DNA of 64,000 nucleotides from Galdieria sulphuraria (lineage: Eukaryota > Rhodophyta > Bangiophyceae > Galdieriales > Galdieriaceae), in the NCBI RefSeq assembly GCF_000341285.1, contig NW_005178451.1, forward strand, positions 62,001 to 126,000, in the 5' to 3' direction. The notes under the pieces are model-generated. The model was not told where the DNA came from, made no database searches, and worked only from the letters and a program-made list of their open reading frames with translations. Both the position numbers and the translations under genes were made by a program. Numbering within the stretch: the stretch's first letter is position 1; each line of letters starts with the position of its first letter. This document shows positions 13,401 through 24,773 of the stretch, piece after piece.

Positions 13401-14078
13401 TGTAAAAGATTGGTAATCGAGGGTGAAAACCCACTTGTGGAATGACGTCGACCTCTCCAATTACGAGGAGACTTGGGCATCTCAGATTGGTTCTTAAGTA
13501 GTTCAATAACACTATCTATACGCCAAACTAGTATTTTCCTACTCTTCCAACCTGCAACTGCAAAAAATTTCCCGTCTGGAGATAACTTTCCATGATATGC
13601 TACTATTCCCAGTTGTTCCACAGTCCAATCCAGTAAAACTTCTACTGAAGAGGAGTGTTCTTTCTCCCAAATTTCGTTTTCTTGTGACGACCAGATATTC
13701 TTCGAGGAATCTTCGCTCCACTGCCAAATAACCAAACCATTACCAAAAGCAGCCAGTCTTTTGCCACTCCAACTAAGTTGCCGTACCACGGGCAACATTT
13801 CATCACTCCCAGTATTTGATATAAATTTCAGTGAATATCGCAACTGCCATCTCCAACCTTTGTTGCTTTTGTGTAAAACCAATACACTTCCTTCTTCCAA
13901 GGCTACAGCAATCTATTCCACAAGTAAAAACTTCAACAACAAAGTAAATAACTGATACCTGAAAAGTGGAATGACAAACTGCTAAACACACAATGGTCGA
14001 AGGACAATAATATGCTGGTATGGTACAGCTTCGATTTCTCAGATTGACGAAAATCAAATGTTTCCAAGAGGCATAGAC
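7484..14078 (-). CDS. RAV1: Rav1 / DMXL (rabconnectin-3 alpha) homologue of the RAVE complex
   Basis: Seven exons are placed: complement(7484..7694, 7743..7956, 8005..8193, 8289..8883, 8939..10769, 10818..13912, 13959..14078). They give 2,084 residues without the first exon. A short 5' exon is missing; a candidate is ATG at 14164 encoding MTYFIVTLNP, but its donor (GTCTGG) is weak. The N-terminal VYASWKHLIF aligns with DMXL 'AYASGCDIVILGSD', and WD40 repeats follow (DSGIQHLEWK..LLTVDGDGTFRIW). The middle carries the Rav1p C domain (ALSYLVKDEND...CLWYVLLGRTKSLAML, then KKNAYVTLARHQIELSSALF). The C-terminus has a second WD40 propeller (YASGHMEGTIKLWNF, GCADGSLRLWG). In yeast and animals this scaffold re-assembles V1 onto Vo of the vacuolar ATPase, so a role in vacuolar and endosomal acidification is expected. 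It faces THOC1 across a short shared promoter. Confidence 0.88.
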
Positions 14079-14234
14079 CTAGCAGAACGACCGTAAAAAT
14101 TTATCGTTTTACTTTAAGACAGAAACTACCAGACAGGGTTCAAAGTCACAATAAAATAGGTCATATCCGTTTCTTTCCAAAGTTGCTTTGGAAGCCAACA
14201 AGAGACCTGATGTGGACATCCAAATACAATTCTA

Positions 14235-15818
14235 ATGACTTTGAATAATGAGGAGGTAGTGGAATGGATCAGAATAAGTATAGCGGCTCCCGTAGAGGAG
14301 CAAAGTGTGCTCGATACTCTAAGGTCATTAAGAATAGATGACTTAGGGAGTATTCTTGAGTTGGAACTTCGAGGAATATTGTTAGAACTGGTAAAAAGAG
14401 CATAGTTGGATCGGTGACGATTCTCACCTCTACGCAACTAGGTGTCCCGATCTCTTTCGGAAGAGGTTTCGGAGGAACATTATTTGAAGATATTTCGATT
14501 AGTTGACTTGTCTTTGTTGCTTTCCAAGGAAAGTATGGTAGAGCAAGCGACACCATGCCAGTTGTTGGAGGACTTGATGGATACAACTCCCACAAATCAG
14601 TGTTGGAGGGTGCTGGACTATTTCGAAAAACATTTGGGAAATTTTCGGTCTCATGAAATACTATTTAAAGGAAAGCTCATCTTTCTACGTGCTTGTATCA
14701 GCTTATTACGTAGATATTCAAGAGTATTGGACGCTGAAACTTGTGGTCGCATTATATTGTTATTATCCTCGGCATTTCCGCCTTCCGAACGTTCAGGTGT
14801 GAACCTTAAAGGAAACTTTCACACATCGAATACCACTCAGTATGTGAGAGCGGAGGAAGAAAGGGAATACTCGTCGACCTCGGGTGACTGTCTATTGGAT
14901 TGGAATCTTTACGAAACTTTTTGGAGTTTACAACAATTTTTATCCAATCCAACAGTAGCATATGGACCCGCAGAGTGGAAAAGTTTTTGTAACTCACTAT
15001 CTAAGGTATTGCAGGTCATGGAGACGGACCCTGTTCGAGAACTTGCCGATGATCCCTTATCCATGACTGAAGTAGAACAAGTATCAGTTGAACAATGCGA
15101 ACATCAATTGGACTTTGTCAAATATTTGACAAGTCCCTATTTGTTATCATTTCAGTTTCGAGACTCGGTATTTCGAAGATATCATCTTGTACAGTATCTC
15201 ATTTTTCTGCAGCACATGGCCACGTTGAGGGAAAACTTTGCCTGGATAGGCAGTGATGAGATGGAAGGATTGGTAAACAGAATATTCAGAGTGTTACAAG
15301 GCACAAAGCCACAAGGTGAAAGATTTGTGGAGTACATTAAGAGGGTATTATTGCATGAAAGATATTGGTTGAAATGGAAAACTTTGGATAACTGTAAAGC
15401 ATTTGAACGACCGCCTTGTGAAATCCCTGAGAATTCTGCTGGAGAGAATGACAATATTTTGTGGCGTTCTTTAGAGCAACGTTGGCAAAGACTGTACAAT
15501 GAAGATCGGGAAAGAAAAACTTTATCGGAGCCTGAAAATAAAAGCATATTACAGATGAGTCGATCTTACTGGTCGTGGAAAACGAAGGAGCAACGAGAAG
15601 GTACTTTGAAAGATGCTGGAAGAATAGTTGTGCCAAACATCGACGAAATAATGGACGAACTTAAACGTGACAAAGAAGAAGGGATAGAAGAGGAATTGGC
15701 AAAGAAAAACTCTTATAGTTTTGTTTGGAAGTCTCTACGAGTGTTACTTGGAAAAGATTTTAACAAGTTGAATCAAGTTCGGGAGGCAGATGGAAACATA
15801 GAAGCTATTCTTCAATGA
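14235..15818 (+). CDS. THOC1: THO complex subunit 1 (THOC1/HPR1)
   Basis: Exons 14235..14390 and 14442..15818, joined over a 51-nt intron, give 510 residues. Exon 1 runs from MTLNNEEVVEW to GILLEL. Exon 2 begins at a GTG codon that is internal, not a start. Family landmarks include KLIFLRACISLLRRYSR, ETCGRIILLLSSAFPPSERSG, NLYETFWSLQQFLSNP, YLTSPYLLSFQFRDSVFRRY and PQGERFVEYIKRVLLHE, in the same order and spacing as metazoan THOC1. The THO complex couples RNA polymerase II elongation to mRNP packaging and export in the nucleus. The C-terminal tail is charged and lacks the death domain seen in vertebrates. It is transcribed divergently from the Rav1 gene. Confidence 0.92.
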
Positions 15819-17052
15819 TCTCGAATATTGCAGTGAAACCCTGCGGTTTCCAATGTATATCTCTATACGGCCATATTGTTGTTTGCAGATAAGGCTGATA
15901 TTAGTTGCTTCAAATGGCACAAAACAATTCAAGGTCCTACTTTTTGCTTTGAACGACATGTGCATCATGGCAATTGTGGCTATTTCATCTTAAATTTCTT
16001 TACATATTTAGTTGACTTAAGAAGGAAAGAGCTTATATATGTCCTGAAAATAACACCAGAGAATGACCGCTGTTGTTGTTGTTTTTCCAAAATTTTGAAA
16101 CTCCAGTTTCTGTTGAAACCAGCAGCAAGTTTTTAAAGATCTTAGATCGACAGTACGATCAGATTGACGCGATTAATGGATTCTATCGATTATTAAAGAA
16201 TCGCGGTAGTACCATTTATCAATAATGGTTGGTCCTGCACCATGGGTCTCGTAAAATTCTTTCCTGAAATGAGACAAACGAAGCTTTCGAAAACTCTTGG
16301 TTATACGTTCTTTTTTTATGAGGTTCAATCTTGTCAGAAAGCTAGTCACAAGACCGAATCAAACGTGCAAGTGAGGAAGCAGCAGTTGAGAAACTAGTGT
16401 GCTAAAGAACGCCCAAAGGAGAGGATAAGTTTAGCCTGGTGGTCTTGTTGATGTTCAATATGAAGAAAATATTTTGAAAACCACTCGTAACTAACTATGC
16501 CACTCGTTCTTTGAAGCATAAAAGTTTAGCAACATGATAATCTCATTCATCCTTCGTTAATGTTTACAGGAATATGTGTTTTCATGAGCATTGCCACCAC
16601 TTTGTTTTTCAGTGAAGAAGTTTTATGGAACATTGCCTTTTCTACGCCGAAATTGGGTAGTTCTGAATATCAACAAAATATAACCTTCATTTGAGATTCT
16701 TTTCAATCGTTACGAAAGAAATTCTACTACGCTTTTCAGTTCAAATCGAGTCGTAGACAAATAGTCAAAAAATGGCTAGGAGTCACAACTTTCAAACACG
16801 AATATTTCTAAAACTTTCGAACATTATGGAATTCACAAGAGTTCCTTTCCAAATTGGAGGGGAAAATATTCCAATGATTTCATTATAAAAGAAAACAAGT
16901 CTCTTATAACAAAATATACTCAATCCAGCCAAATTTTTCATTTTTCGATAAACCAAGAATAACATTTCCCCTCATTAAACTTCTTAATCGTCTTCTATTT
17001 TGGAAATTTAAAGTTGTATCAGTCGAATTCGTATAATAACGAAAGGAATAGC
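15819..17052. other. Intergenic, no confirmed gene
   Basis: The 3' side probably contains the THOC1 trailer. A protein-like open stretch runs at about 16084-16221 on the plus strand (contains KFLKILDRQYDQIDAINGFY and ends in a stop at about 16221). It has no clear start or splice partners. The rest, about 16,230-17,000, is AT-rich and shows nothing I can name. Confidence 0.35.
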
Positions 17053-17379
17053 ATGTTCCCTCAACTCCAACAAGAATTTCTTGAAGAACTTCATCAACAG
17101 AAAAGAATAAGCCAAAAAATACAAATTATGGGGAATGTTCATTGTAAAGCTTCTTTCACGATGAAGAAAAATGCTGCACGTTTAGCGCCAAAAATCAAAT
17201 GTATCTTAACATATGATGAAGTCCTTTTGTCAATAGAAATTTCCACGAAATGGAAAGTCCATATGCTTTATCAACTAAGGGCATTATTTCAAGGTGAGCG
17301 ATTCCTTTCATCACTCAAGATGTCTACTTATAAACGACTATTCTCACAGTCGTCTGGGTTTATACAGAAAGTGTCATGA
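17053..17379 (+). CDS. Hypothetical small protein or 5' exon of the CENP-C gene
   Basis: An open frame starts at the first ATG of the stretch (MFPQLQQEFLEELHQQKR...) and runs 108 codons to a stop. Composition is basic and protein-like but I recognise no family. It may be an independent short gene. Alternatively its last part (from the ATG at about 17,320, MSTYKRLFSQSSGFIQK) may be the first exon of the following CENP-C gene, whose visible 5' exon begins with an acceptor at 17444. A donor at GTGTCA would be needed and is not a strong match. Confidence 0.3.
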   Translation: MFPQLQQEFLEELHQQKRISQKIQIMGNVHCKASFTMKKNAARLAPKIKCILTYDEVLLSIEISTKWKVHMLYQLRALFQGERFLSSLKMSTYKRLFSQSSGFIQKVS

Positions 17380-17444
17380 AATCCAGATGGACAAGGTATT
17401 ACGAAAGTTTCTTCTTAGTTGGTAATTCCTCAACAACTGTATAG

Positions 17445-18395
17445 CTTGGATTTGAAGATGTCGATAGCTTTTGGTATCACATGAATAGAAAACGAACAAA
17501 AACAAAATCTGTTGTTTCTACTCAGAACCAATGCAGCACAAGTCGATACGAGCATGCTTATTCTTTGCAAAAAATCAACCAGTTTCCTCAAAAAGAAAAA
17601 TTCACAATCTTTGAAGATGAAGAATCCAAGAATGATAGAAGTACGACTTTAAGTGATACATCGGCAAAAAAGCTACAGAAGACTACACTCCATGACACAA
17701 ACCTCAACAAGATCCAATATACGTATGAAAAACAAAAAGAGTGTCATAAGGCACGACGAGTGACAGGTTCTCAGAACTTGTTCGATACGGTCAAAGTCTG
17801 TTCTGAGACCATTTCTGAAAACCAGGTCTTAAACCATAAAGAAGTGCAGACAAAATGGGTTTCAACACCATCTGAACAGTTGAAGCTTCAAGGACTCTAT
17901 GGAACAAAACTCGGGTCTCTCATAATTCGTTCTTCACAACTTCAATATACAAAGTTTAAAGCAAAATATTCTCCTTCTTACAGAGATGGCGAAGAGTTGA
18001 TTCCACTAGAGGCATATCCCTCAACGGAAGTGTCTATTCAAGTTGCAGTTGCCTTTGACAACGCGATGTTTCGTTCAGGTCTCATTAGACTATCAAGAGC
18101 TGCAGAAACCATTCCTCAAAGGGCAACAAAAGGTAAAGTTTTACACGGCTTTTGTGTTTTTCTAACTAATCGCCGATCAATCATAATCGAAATATGAAAT
18201 TAACAAGGCTTCGAAGTGTTCTCGATAGTCTCTGGGAGTGTTGAAGTAACTATTCGAAACGTCTCGTTTCAGTTGGAAGAAGATGACCAATTTTGCATTC
18301 CACAAGACGAAAGCTATATACTTCGAAACCTGGAAAAAACAGCGGAATCAATATGCTGTTTCTTTCTGGCAAAGACACCAACAGAGTGCACTTAA
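17445..18395 (+). CDS. CENP-C / Mif2-like kinetochore protein (C-terminal cupin)
   Basis: Exons 17445..18132 and 18208..18395 join in frame, with the 75-nt intron splitting a Gly codon. They give at least 291 residues; a first exon is probably missing, because LGFEDVDSFWYH reads in frame above the first ATG (17481). The C-terminal ~100 residues match the CENP-C/Mif2 cupin. SGLIRLSRAAETIPQ is followed by GFEVFSIVSGSVEVTIRNVS, then FQLEEDDQFCIPQDESYILR and CCFFLAK, equivalent to 'VFYVLSG.VEVTIN..SF.L..GG.F.VPRGN.Y.I.N...FF.QA'. The DVDSFW stretch resembles the fungal 'ENIDDFF' N-terminal region. The middle is basic and low in complexity, and I could not find a canonical CENP-C motif. It is expected to dimerise and link centromeric nucleosomes to the outer kinetochore. 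Confidence 0.72.
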
Positions 18396-18653
18396 GATCT
18401 TTCGAGTTCTTGATTAGAGCACGCAATTCACCAACTGCATGTTCGACAACTTTTCGAGAGTTACGTATTTGCAGCAAAGTCTTTCATAACGAGTCCTGGA
18501 ACAATGAAAGGAATATCTCTAATTGTACTTCACAACTCGAAATATTCCGTGTCAACAGAATAACATCAAGAACATTCTAGAGCAACTGGATAACAAATTT
18601 CGCGCTTCATTTTTTTGGGGACCAGAGAGTTTGTTTTGAAAGAGGGATATACA

Positions 18654-20558
18654 ATGTCGGTGAGGTTACTGAACCCTGGAGCAGAAATAAGCAAACGTGG
18701 AGTTGCGTTGTATACTACCATAAACGCTGCAAAAGGTTTGAAAGAAACGTGAAGATTTGCCATTGCTCATCTATTATTCTCTCGGTAGGCTTGCAAGACG
18801 TACTCCGTTCCAATCTTGGCCCTAAAGGAACCCTGAAGATGCTAGTCTCAGGTGCTGGCGATATTAAACTCACTAAAGATGGGAAAGTTTTACTAGAAGA
18901 AATGCAAATCCAGAACCCTACAGCTTCACTGATCGCTCGCACTGCTACCGCACAGGTATGCATTTGGTTTCTTGCTTACTTTCGCTCGTTTTTAGCCTTT
19001 GATAAGGATGATATGGTTGGAGATGGCACAACAACTTGTGTGATACTCACTGGTGAGCTACTTCGACAAGCGGAGCGATATATATCGGAGGGAACACACC
19101 CTAGTGTTCTTACCGACGGTTTCGATCTAGCTCGAGACGCGTTGTTACAGTGGATGGAGAATCAAAAAGTTCTTAAGAAAATTAACCGAGAAACACTTGT
19201 TTCAATGGCGCGTTGTTCTTTGACTACTAAGATATCTCCAGAGTATGCAGAAATTTTTGCAGAATATGTAACAGATGCAGTGCTTACACTCCAGCGCCCT
19301 GATACTCCGATTGATTTGCATATGGTTGAAGTCATGACTATGGAAGAGGAGGAAGTTCACCAATCACGCCTAGTAAAGGGTCTTGTTCTTGATCATGGTG
19401 CAAGGCATCCCGATATGCCAAAGGAATTGAAGAATTCATATATATTGACCTGTAACGTGTCTCTAGAATATGAAAAAAGTGAATTAAATGCGGTATGTCT
19501 AGAAAGATATTTTGTTTTGGAAAAGTAGAAGCTCACCTCGATTTAGGGCTTCTTCTATAGTTCTGCGGAACAAAGAGAAAAGATGGTGTCTGCAGAAAGG
19601 GAATTTGTTCTTGAAAGAGTTCGCAAGATTATTGATTTAAAGAAAAAAGTGAGCAAGCTTTAGTAGAATGTAATTTTGTGGTCTAAAAGTTGATAGGTCT
19701 GTAAGAGCAAAGATCAGAGTTTTGTCGTGATCAACCAAAAAGGGATTGACCCACCTTCGTTGGACATGCTAGCGAAGGAAGGAATTCTTGCTCTGCGTCG
19801 AGCAAAGAGGAGGAACATGGAACGTCTTACGTTGGCGTGTGGCGGTGTCGCTGTCAACTCATTAGATGAACTCATGCCTGAAGTTTTAGGGTAAGTGGTC
19901 CATGTACTGCAACATTTGGTTAACGATTTATTTTTTATACTAGCTATGCTGGACATGTTTACGAACAGATTCTTGGAGAAGAGAAATATACTTTTATTGA
20001 GGACGTTGAGAATCCGTTTTCTTGCACAATTCTTATCAAAGCACCAAATAAGCACTCCATAAATCAAATCAAGGATGCCGTTCGAGATGGTCTTAGAGCA
20101 GTTAAGAACACTATTGAAGACAATTGCTTTCTCCCAGGTGCAGGGGCATTTGAAGTTGCTGCCTCTGAGTATCTACATGAATACTCAAAGAGTGTTTCTG
20201 GTAGAGCGCGTCTAGGCGTTATATGCTTTGCAGACGCCCTCTTGACTGTTCCGAAAACCTTGGCAGAAAACAGTGGCTTTGAAGCTCAGGAAGTTATCTT
20301 GAAGTTGCAATCGGAGCATCAAAAGGTTTGTTTAGGAATGTTTTATTCATTTTTATCTAATTGGGATAGGGCCATATGGTTGGCGTTGATGTGGAAACTG
20401 GTAATCCTATTGATCCCGTCATGATGGGAATATACGATAGTTTTGCTGTTAAGAAGCAGTTGTTGAACCTGTCATCCATGATTGCATCGCAGCTTCTTTT
20501 AGTAGACGAAATACTAAGAGCTGGGAGAGACGTCCGTTCGAAATCAGGCAATAATTAA
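18654..20558 (+). CDS. CCT6: Chaperonin CCT/TRiC subunit zeta
   Basis: Seven exons (18654..18735, 18789..18955, 19007..19492, 19547..19648, 19697..19890, 19944..20325, 20370..20558) join to 533 residues, the usual CCT6 length. The N-terminus [19 protein letters not shown] and [20 protein letters not shown] are zeta-specific in pattern. The ATPase loop [10 protein letters not shown] is intact. [32 protein letters not shown] and [11 protein letters not shown] also match zeta. The C-terminus ends [13 protein letters not shown]. As part of the eight-subunit cytosolic ring it folds actin, tubulin and WD40 proteins. Two donors are GTTTGA/GTTTGT rather than GTAAGT. In intron 2 the acceptor that keeps the ATAQ-DDM junction (19006) was chosen over an earlier AG. 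Confidence 0.96.
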
Positions 20559-20891
20559 TGGAAGAATAAAGCTTTTTACAACAGCTGTTAATCGAGTTTT
20601 TCCCAACTGCTTAGACAAACCAATCATCGTTAATTTGCATTTGGTCGCTTGCAAATTGCAGTTTGAATTATTTGGATCAATTTGGCTCTTAAATTTCAAA
20701 CGCCGCGCCTTTTGTTGTGAGTCCAGTAGTTTGTGTCCTCCTGAAGAGTTGACGAAGAAGTGGTACTCACTCATTTATCGAACATTTTCTCCGTTAACAT
20801 TTTCGAAAAGAGTGTTTACAAAGGGGCCTAAACCTTTTTCGTAGCTGATATACTTGCACGGTGAAGTACCGGAAGAAAGAGGAGGGGCTGC
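20559..20891. other. Intergenic spacer
   Basis: AT-rich spacer between the CCT6 stop and the CXC protein start, about 330 bases. No gene or RNA structure was recognised. Confidence 0.5.
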
Positions 20892-22678
20892 ATGGAGTCC
20901 TCCAATGAAAGGTGTCACACTCCTTCTTCTCTAGAGCAAACACCGAAAGAAGCAAATTTATGTTCTCGTGAACAAAGTTTTAGCGGAACCACAGAACAAG
21001 TGCAGGATAAACTTGCAGAGGGCCGGAAGTTCATAGGGTCGCTTCCACTGGATGCAGAAACCGACTTGTCAGAGGCAACGAAATATTTTCATTCTTCAGA
21101 AGCAACAGGTATCTCCGCTTTAGCTGCCTTGGCTGCGAGTCCTTCAACAAGTAAGTTGTGTACCAGTAACTAGTTTTCTCTTGTTCTCAATTGACTGCAA
21201 CCCTTAGAATCGGCATCTCTCTCGCTTACTTCCACTCCAGTACGAGCGATGAAAGAAATGACCTTGCAGGAGACGACCGGAGGAAATTTTGGATTTTCTC
21301 GCCCAAAACGGTTGCCGAGAAAGTTGTTTGCCGATGAGTTAGAACTTGGACCAGAAAGCGTACCCAAACCTCACCAAAATTTAACTTTTTCTTTTTATTC
21401 AAACAAACAAGTCAATGATGAAACCGATGACGATACCTCATCGAGTTCCCGAAATTCATCGAAACAAGAGTACGCTTTCCAATCATTGTCTTTTGATTCG
21501 TTCTTCTCAAGTTAATGATAGGTATTTGGAAATGCAACCTGAGGGCAATTCAAAGTTGCACAGCTTAAATAGGCGTTCGACAGATTCGTCGTTATCGTTA
21601 AATGTAAGAGAGATGAAGGAAGTCATTACATCTCCCGTACGTAGTGAAAAGGGAAGCAATGTGAAATTTGCTACCAGAGAGAAAGAGCGGAAAAGCTGCA
21701 AATGTAAAAACTCCATGTGCTTGAAATTGTATTGTGAGTGTTTTGCAGCTGGTCAGCTATGTTCCAATTGTAGCTGTCAGAACTGTCTAAATGATGAAGA
21801 TCATGAGAAAGAAGTTTCAGAAGCGAGAAATGCTATTTTATTGAGAAATCCCGCGGCATTTGAACCGAAGATGACCGCTGTTCCAAAGGAGGTACTTACC
21901 GACATATTTATTTTGTTTTCATTCGCTGAAAGATGATAAGGACGGCGCTTTGGCTATCAAACATCAGAAGGGATGTAATTGCAAGAGATCTGGTTGCCAG
22001 AAGAACTATTGTGAATGTTTTCATGCCGGAGTATTTTGTTCAAATATATGTAAATGCAATGATTGTGGAAATAGAGAAGACGACAACTCGGAGAAATCAA
22101 CCAATCTTTCACATATTCTTTCTGATTCAGGTATAGGAATCCGTGGAGCTCTGTCACCTTTGCGCGGAGAGACAAACGGATATCAGCATCTGTTATTTAT
22201 GGAGTCACCTAGAAAACGATGGCGAGAAAGTTCAAGTTCTTCTTATTCAGATCAGAGTTCATTTCGTAAGAGCCGTTCTCTTACTCATTTCGACAGTGCC
22301 TTTTATGAACGTAAGACTTGGTCAGTTAATGCTGATACTTTGTCTTTGTTGAAAGTTGTGGAGGCAGAGAAGAAGAAGTTGATGGAGGAAGAATCTTTTG
22401 AGAAGAGTGAAGCAACGTCAGAGTCACTTGACATACCAGTAAGCTCTTTGGCCGCCAATTCAAGTCAGGATCCACTTGCTTGCGACGAAAGGTCCATAAT
22501 GGATAAGAAGAACACACCTGTAATACATTCTCTGCACTCTGATGTTACTGGAAGGTCGAGACTACGCATTCCCTTGTTTTCACATTTGTTGGATACCAAA
22601 AAGAGTTCTGTACCAGTGGCTTTTCAGAAAAGTAACCTATCTGAAGGAAGAAATACTACTAATTCCAGTAATCATTAA
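20892..22678 (+). CDS. CXC/CRC-domain DNA-binding protein (LIN54/TSO1/tesmin family)
   Basis: Exons 20892..21150, 21208..21469, 21522..21891 and 21941..22678 give 542 residues. Two cysteine-rich CXC repeats are separated by the conserved linker. Repeat 1 spans about residues 228-262 (KSCKCKNSMCLKLYCECF, then LCSNCSCQNC) and repeat 2 about residues 303-338 (KGCNCKRSGCQKNYCECF, then FCSNICKCNDC). The linker holds RNAILLRNPAAFEPK, as in TSO1 and LIN54. This pair of zinc-binding repeats recognises TTYGAA-type cell-cycle gene elements. In animals LIN54 is the DNA-binding subunit of DREAM/MuvB, and in plants TSO1 acts with MYB3R. The N-terminal 220 and C-terminal 200 residues are Ser-rich and probably disordered. 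The intron at 21470-21521 was placed to restore frame. Confidence 0.9.
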
Positions 22679-22754
22679 GAAATTTTGGCTTCTGCTCTGT
22701 TAGATAGTTAATCACTTGGCTTGTAATTACTGGTGTAGAATAAATAACCAGCTA

Positions 22755-24707
22755 ATGTCCATGCACCCCACTCCTTTGTTCAAATTGTTCAAGTGGATCG
22801 ACCGTTTTTCCAAGTGGCTGAAATATGCTAGCCCGATGCTAAGGCGACTTTCTAGAGCAACCACAGATGTTGACTTGTCTGAAGTTCTATTGCTACCCAA
22901 CACTGATAATCGAGCTCAACTACTGTCTCCGAGGGTTGGCAAAATTTCTCGTTTCGGTAGTTTTTTACCACTTTGTGTTGGCGTGTGCACGCTGGGTCTG
23001 GTTGGCGTATATGTTTCGTTATTTCTTAGTGGAAAACTGTTTTGGTTTAGAAAGGGAGAGTTTGACTTTATTTCACAGTCCTCCCTTATTTATGGACCCC
23101 GAAATGGCTCGAGTTCGAATATATATGCAGAAGTAGAAAGTAGACTCATTCCTCACTTCCGTTTTGTTACAGTAAGTTCGGATGACTGGGGGAGATTTTC
23201 TGATGCTATTCCTTTATTTCCAAATATACTTTGGAAACAACAAAACGGTGATATTTCCACAGCTTCCGGTTCTCCTTGGGAATATGGAACAGTCGGTATG
23301 ATTTTACGAAATGTTGGAAATTCTTTTGACTGGATACGCTTTGAATAGAAACAAAGGAAGATTTACAGAGGCTTTTACAAGTATTGGAATCTTTGAACAA
23401 GGACGTTGCTGCACATGAAAGGGTTGTGTTGACTCCTTTTTTCATTGTTTCTGGTCCAGATATTTCAGAAATGAAGCTTAAAGGTTGTCCTGAATCCAGT
23501 TGTGTTTATGTAGATGCTCCTATATACCTTAGAAACGGCGGTTCTGCAAAGTACCCGTTTCTCAGAGAAGGCTTAGAGCCACAATACAAAGAGCTCTTTT
23601 CAAGACGTTTTTGGCATCCTGAATATCATGGAAGAGCGCACTTTGACGTTTTGAAGTGGTTTGTCGAAATACAAACGCCAGATTCTATTGCACGGAAGTG
23701 TTTTGAGAGAGGAGTAAGTTTTGAGTTGTTGCCGACCTATTTTCTGAATTCTTACAATTATGTTGTCCTGCAGCTAGTGTGCGGTAACAATTATTCTTCG
23801 TTGAGAAGTGAGCATTCTATGTTTTCCAGTCCTGATAAAAACCCAGATACTGAAGTGACGGAATATATGCAATGGATTTCAGTTGGTTTACATGCGTTTA
23901 TGGAGTTTTGGGGTTACAAACCAACTGTTATTTCTTCACCACATAATACTTGGAGCTCGTAAGTGTTCTTTTGTCGTTTATATGTTTTTTGCACTTATAT
24001 CTTTTAGTTCATTATTGCAAAGTGTATTTCAATTGGGTTTTATAGGTGCAGAGTTGGGGGATGATCAAACAGCTCTGCTTGAAAGTTTTAATACGTATAG
24101 TCACCTATCTCTTATCAACCGATTTCGATATGATGCTTTTTATCCGGAATTTCAGTTCAGTTCACGGCTTGAACAACTTATTTCACATATGAATGAGACT
24201 CGGTTTACATCTTTATTATGGCATGCTCAAAACTCACTATCATCTTGTTTTGATAGTGAATACTTGGATTATTTATCTAGCTGTTTTGTCAAAACCATAG
24301 AGAAACTTCGTCAACAAGATTGGCATGTTGTTTTTCTTACGTCTTCAGAACTACATCAAGTACGCAGGCGAGGATGGAGCAGAGAAGTATGGATGGACCG
24401 TCTAGTCTACAGGAATTTTTTGACAAAGCCAATGGCGATTAATGTGGATGATTTGAGTCTCTTTATAAGGTATTTAAGAAATGATCAGATTGCCAAAGCT
24501 AATTGTGTATTTCCTAGAACCAATGAAACTTGGAGCAACCATGTATTACGTGTACAGCTTTATAGTTATTTAAACGAAACTTTTCGTCATTTTGAAGGGC
24601 AGCCTAACTTTGTATCTCATAGAAAAGGACGGGGTCGTCTATTTATATCCGTATATGATACTCTTATATTACCTCCTGGAAGTTATGTAGAAGTTACGGC
24701 ATTATAA
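22755..24707 (+). CDS. Unknown single-pass membrane protein with large lumenal domain
   Basis: Exons 22755..23295, 23349..23958 and 24008..24707 give 616 residues. The start is the first ATG in frame (an adjacent ATG at 22761 is possible). A hydrophobic segment at about residues 75-95 (LPLCVGVCTLGLVGVYVSLF) after a basic cytosolic stretch fits a type II anchor. The remaining ~520 residues carry conserved-looking blocks: LTPFFIVSGPDISEMK, FWHPEYHGRAHFDVLKWF, SVGLHAFMEFWGYKPTVISS and GFIGAELGDDQT. A histidine-rich HPEYHGRAHFD patch and the PHNTW and GDDQ blocks hint at a carbohydrate-active or deacetylase-like fold of Golgi or secretory type. I do not recognise the family and assign no activity. 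Confidence 0.75.
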
Positions 24708-24773
24708 TGATATTATAGTGATAGGAAATAAGTCAACCAAACTTCAACTTTGTTTTTTGGGTTTTTTGAGAGT

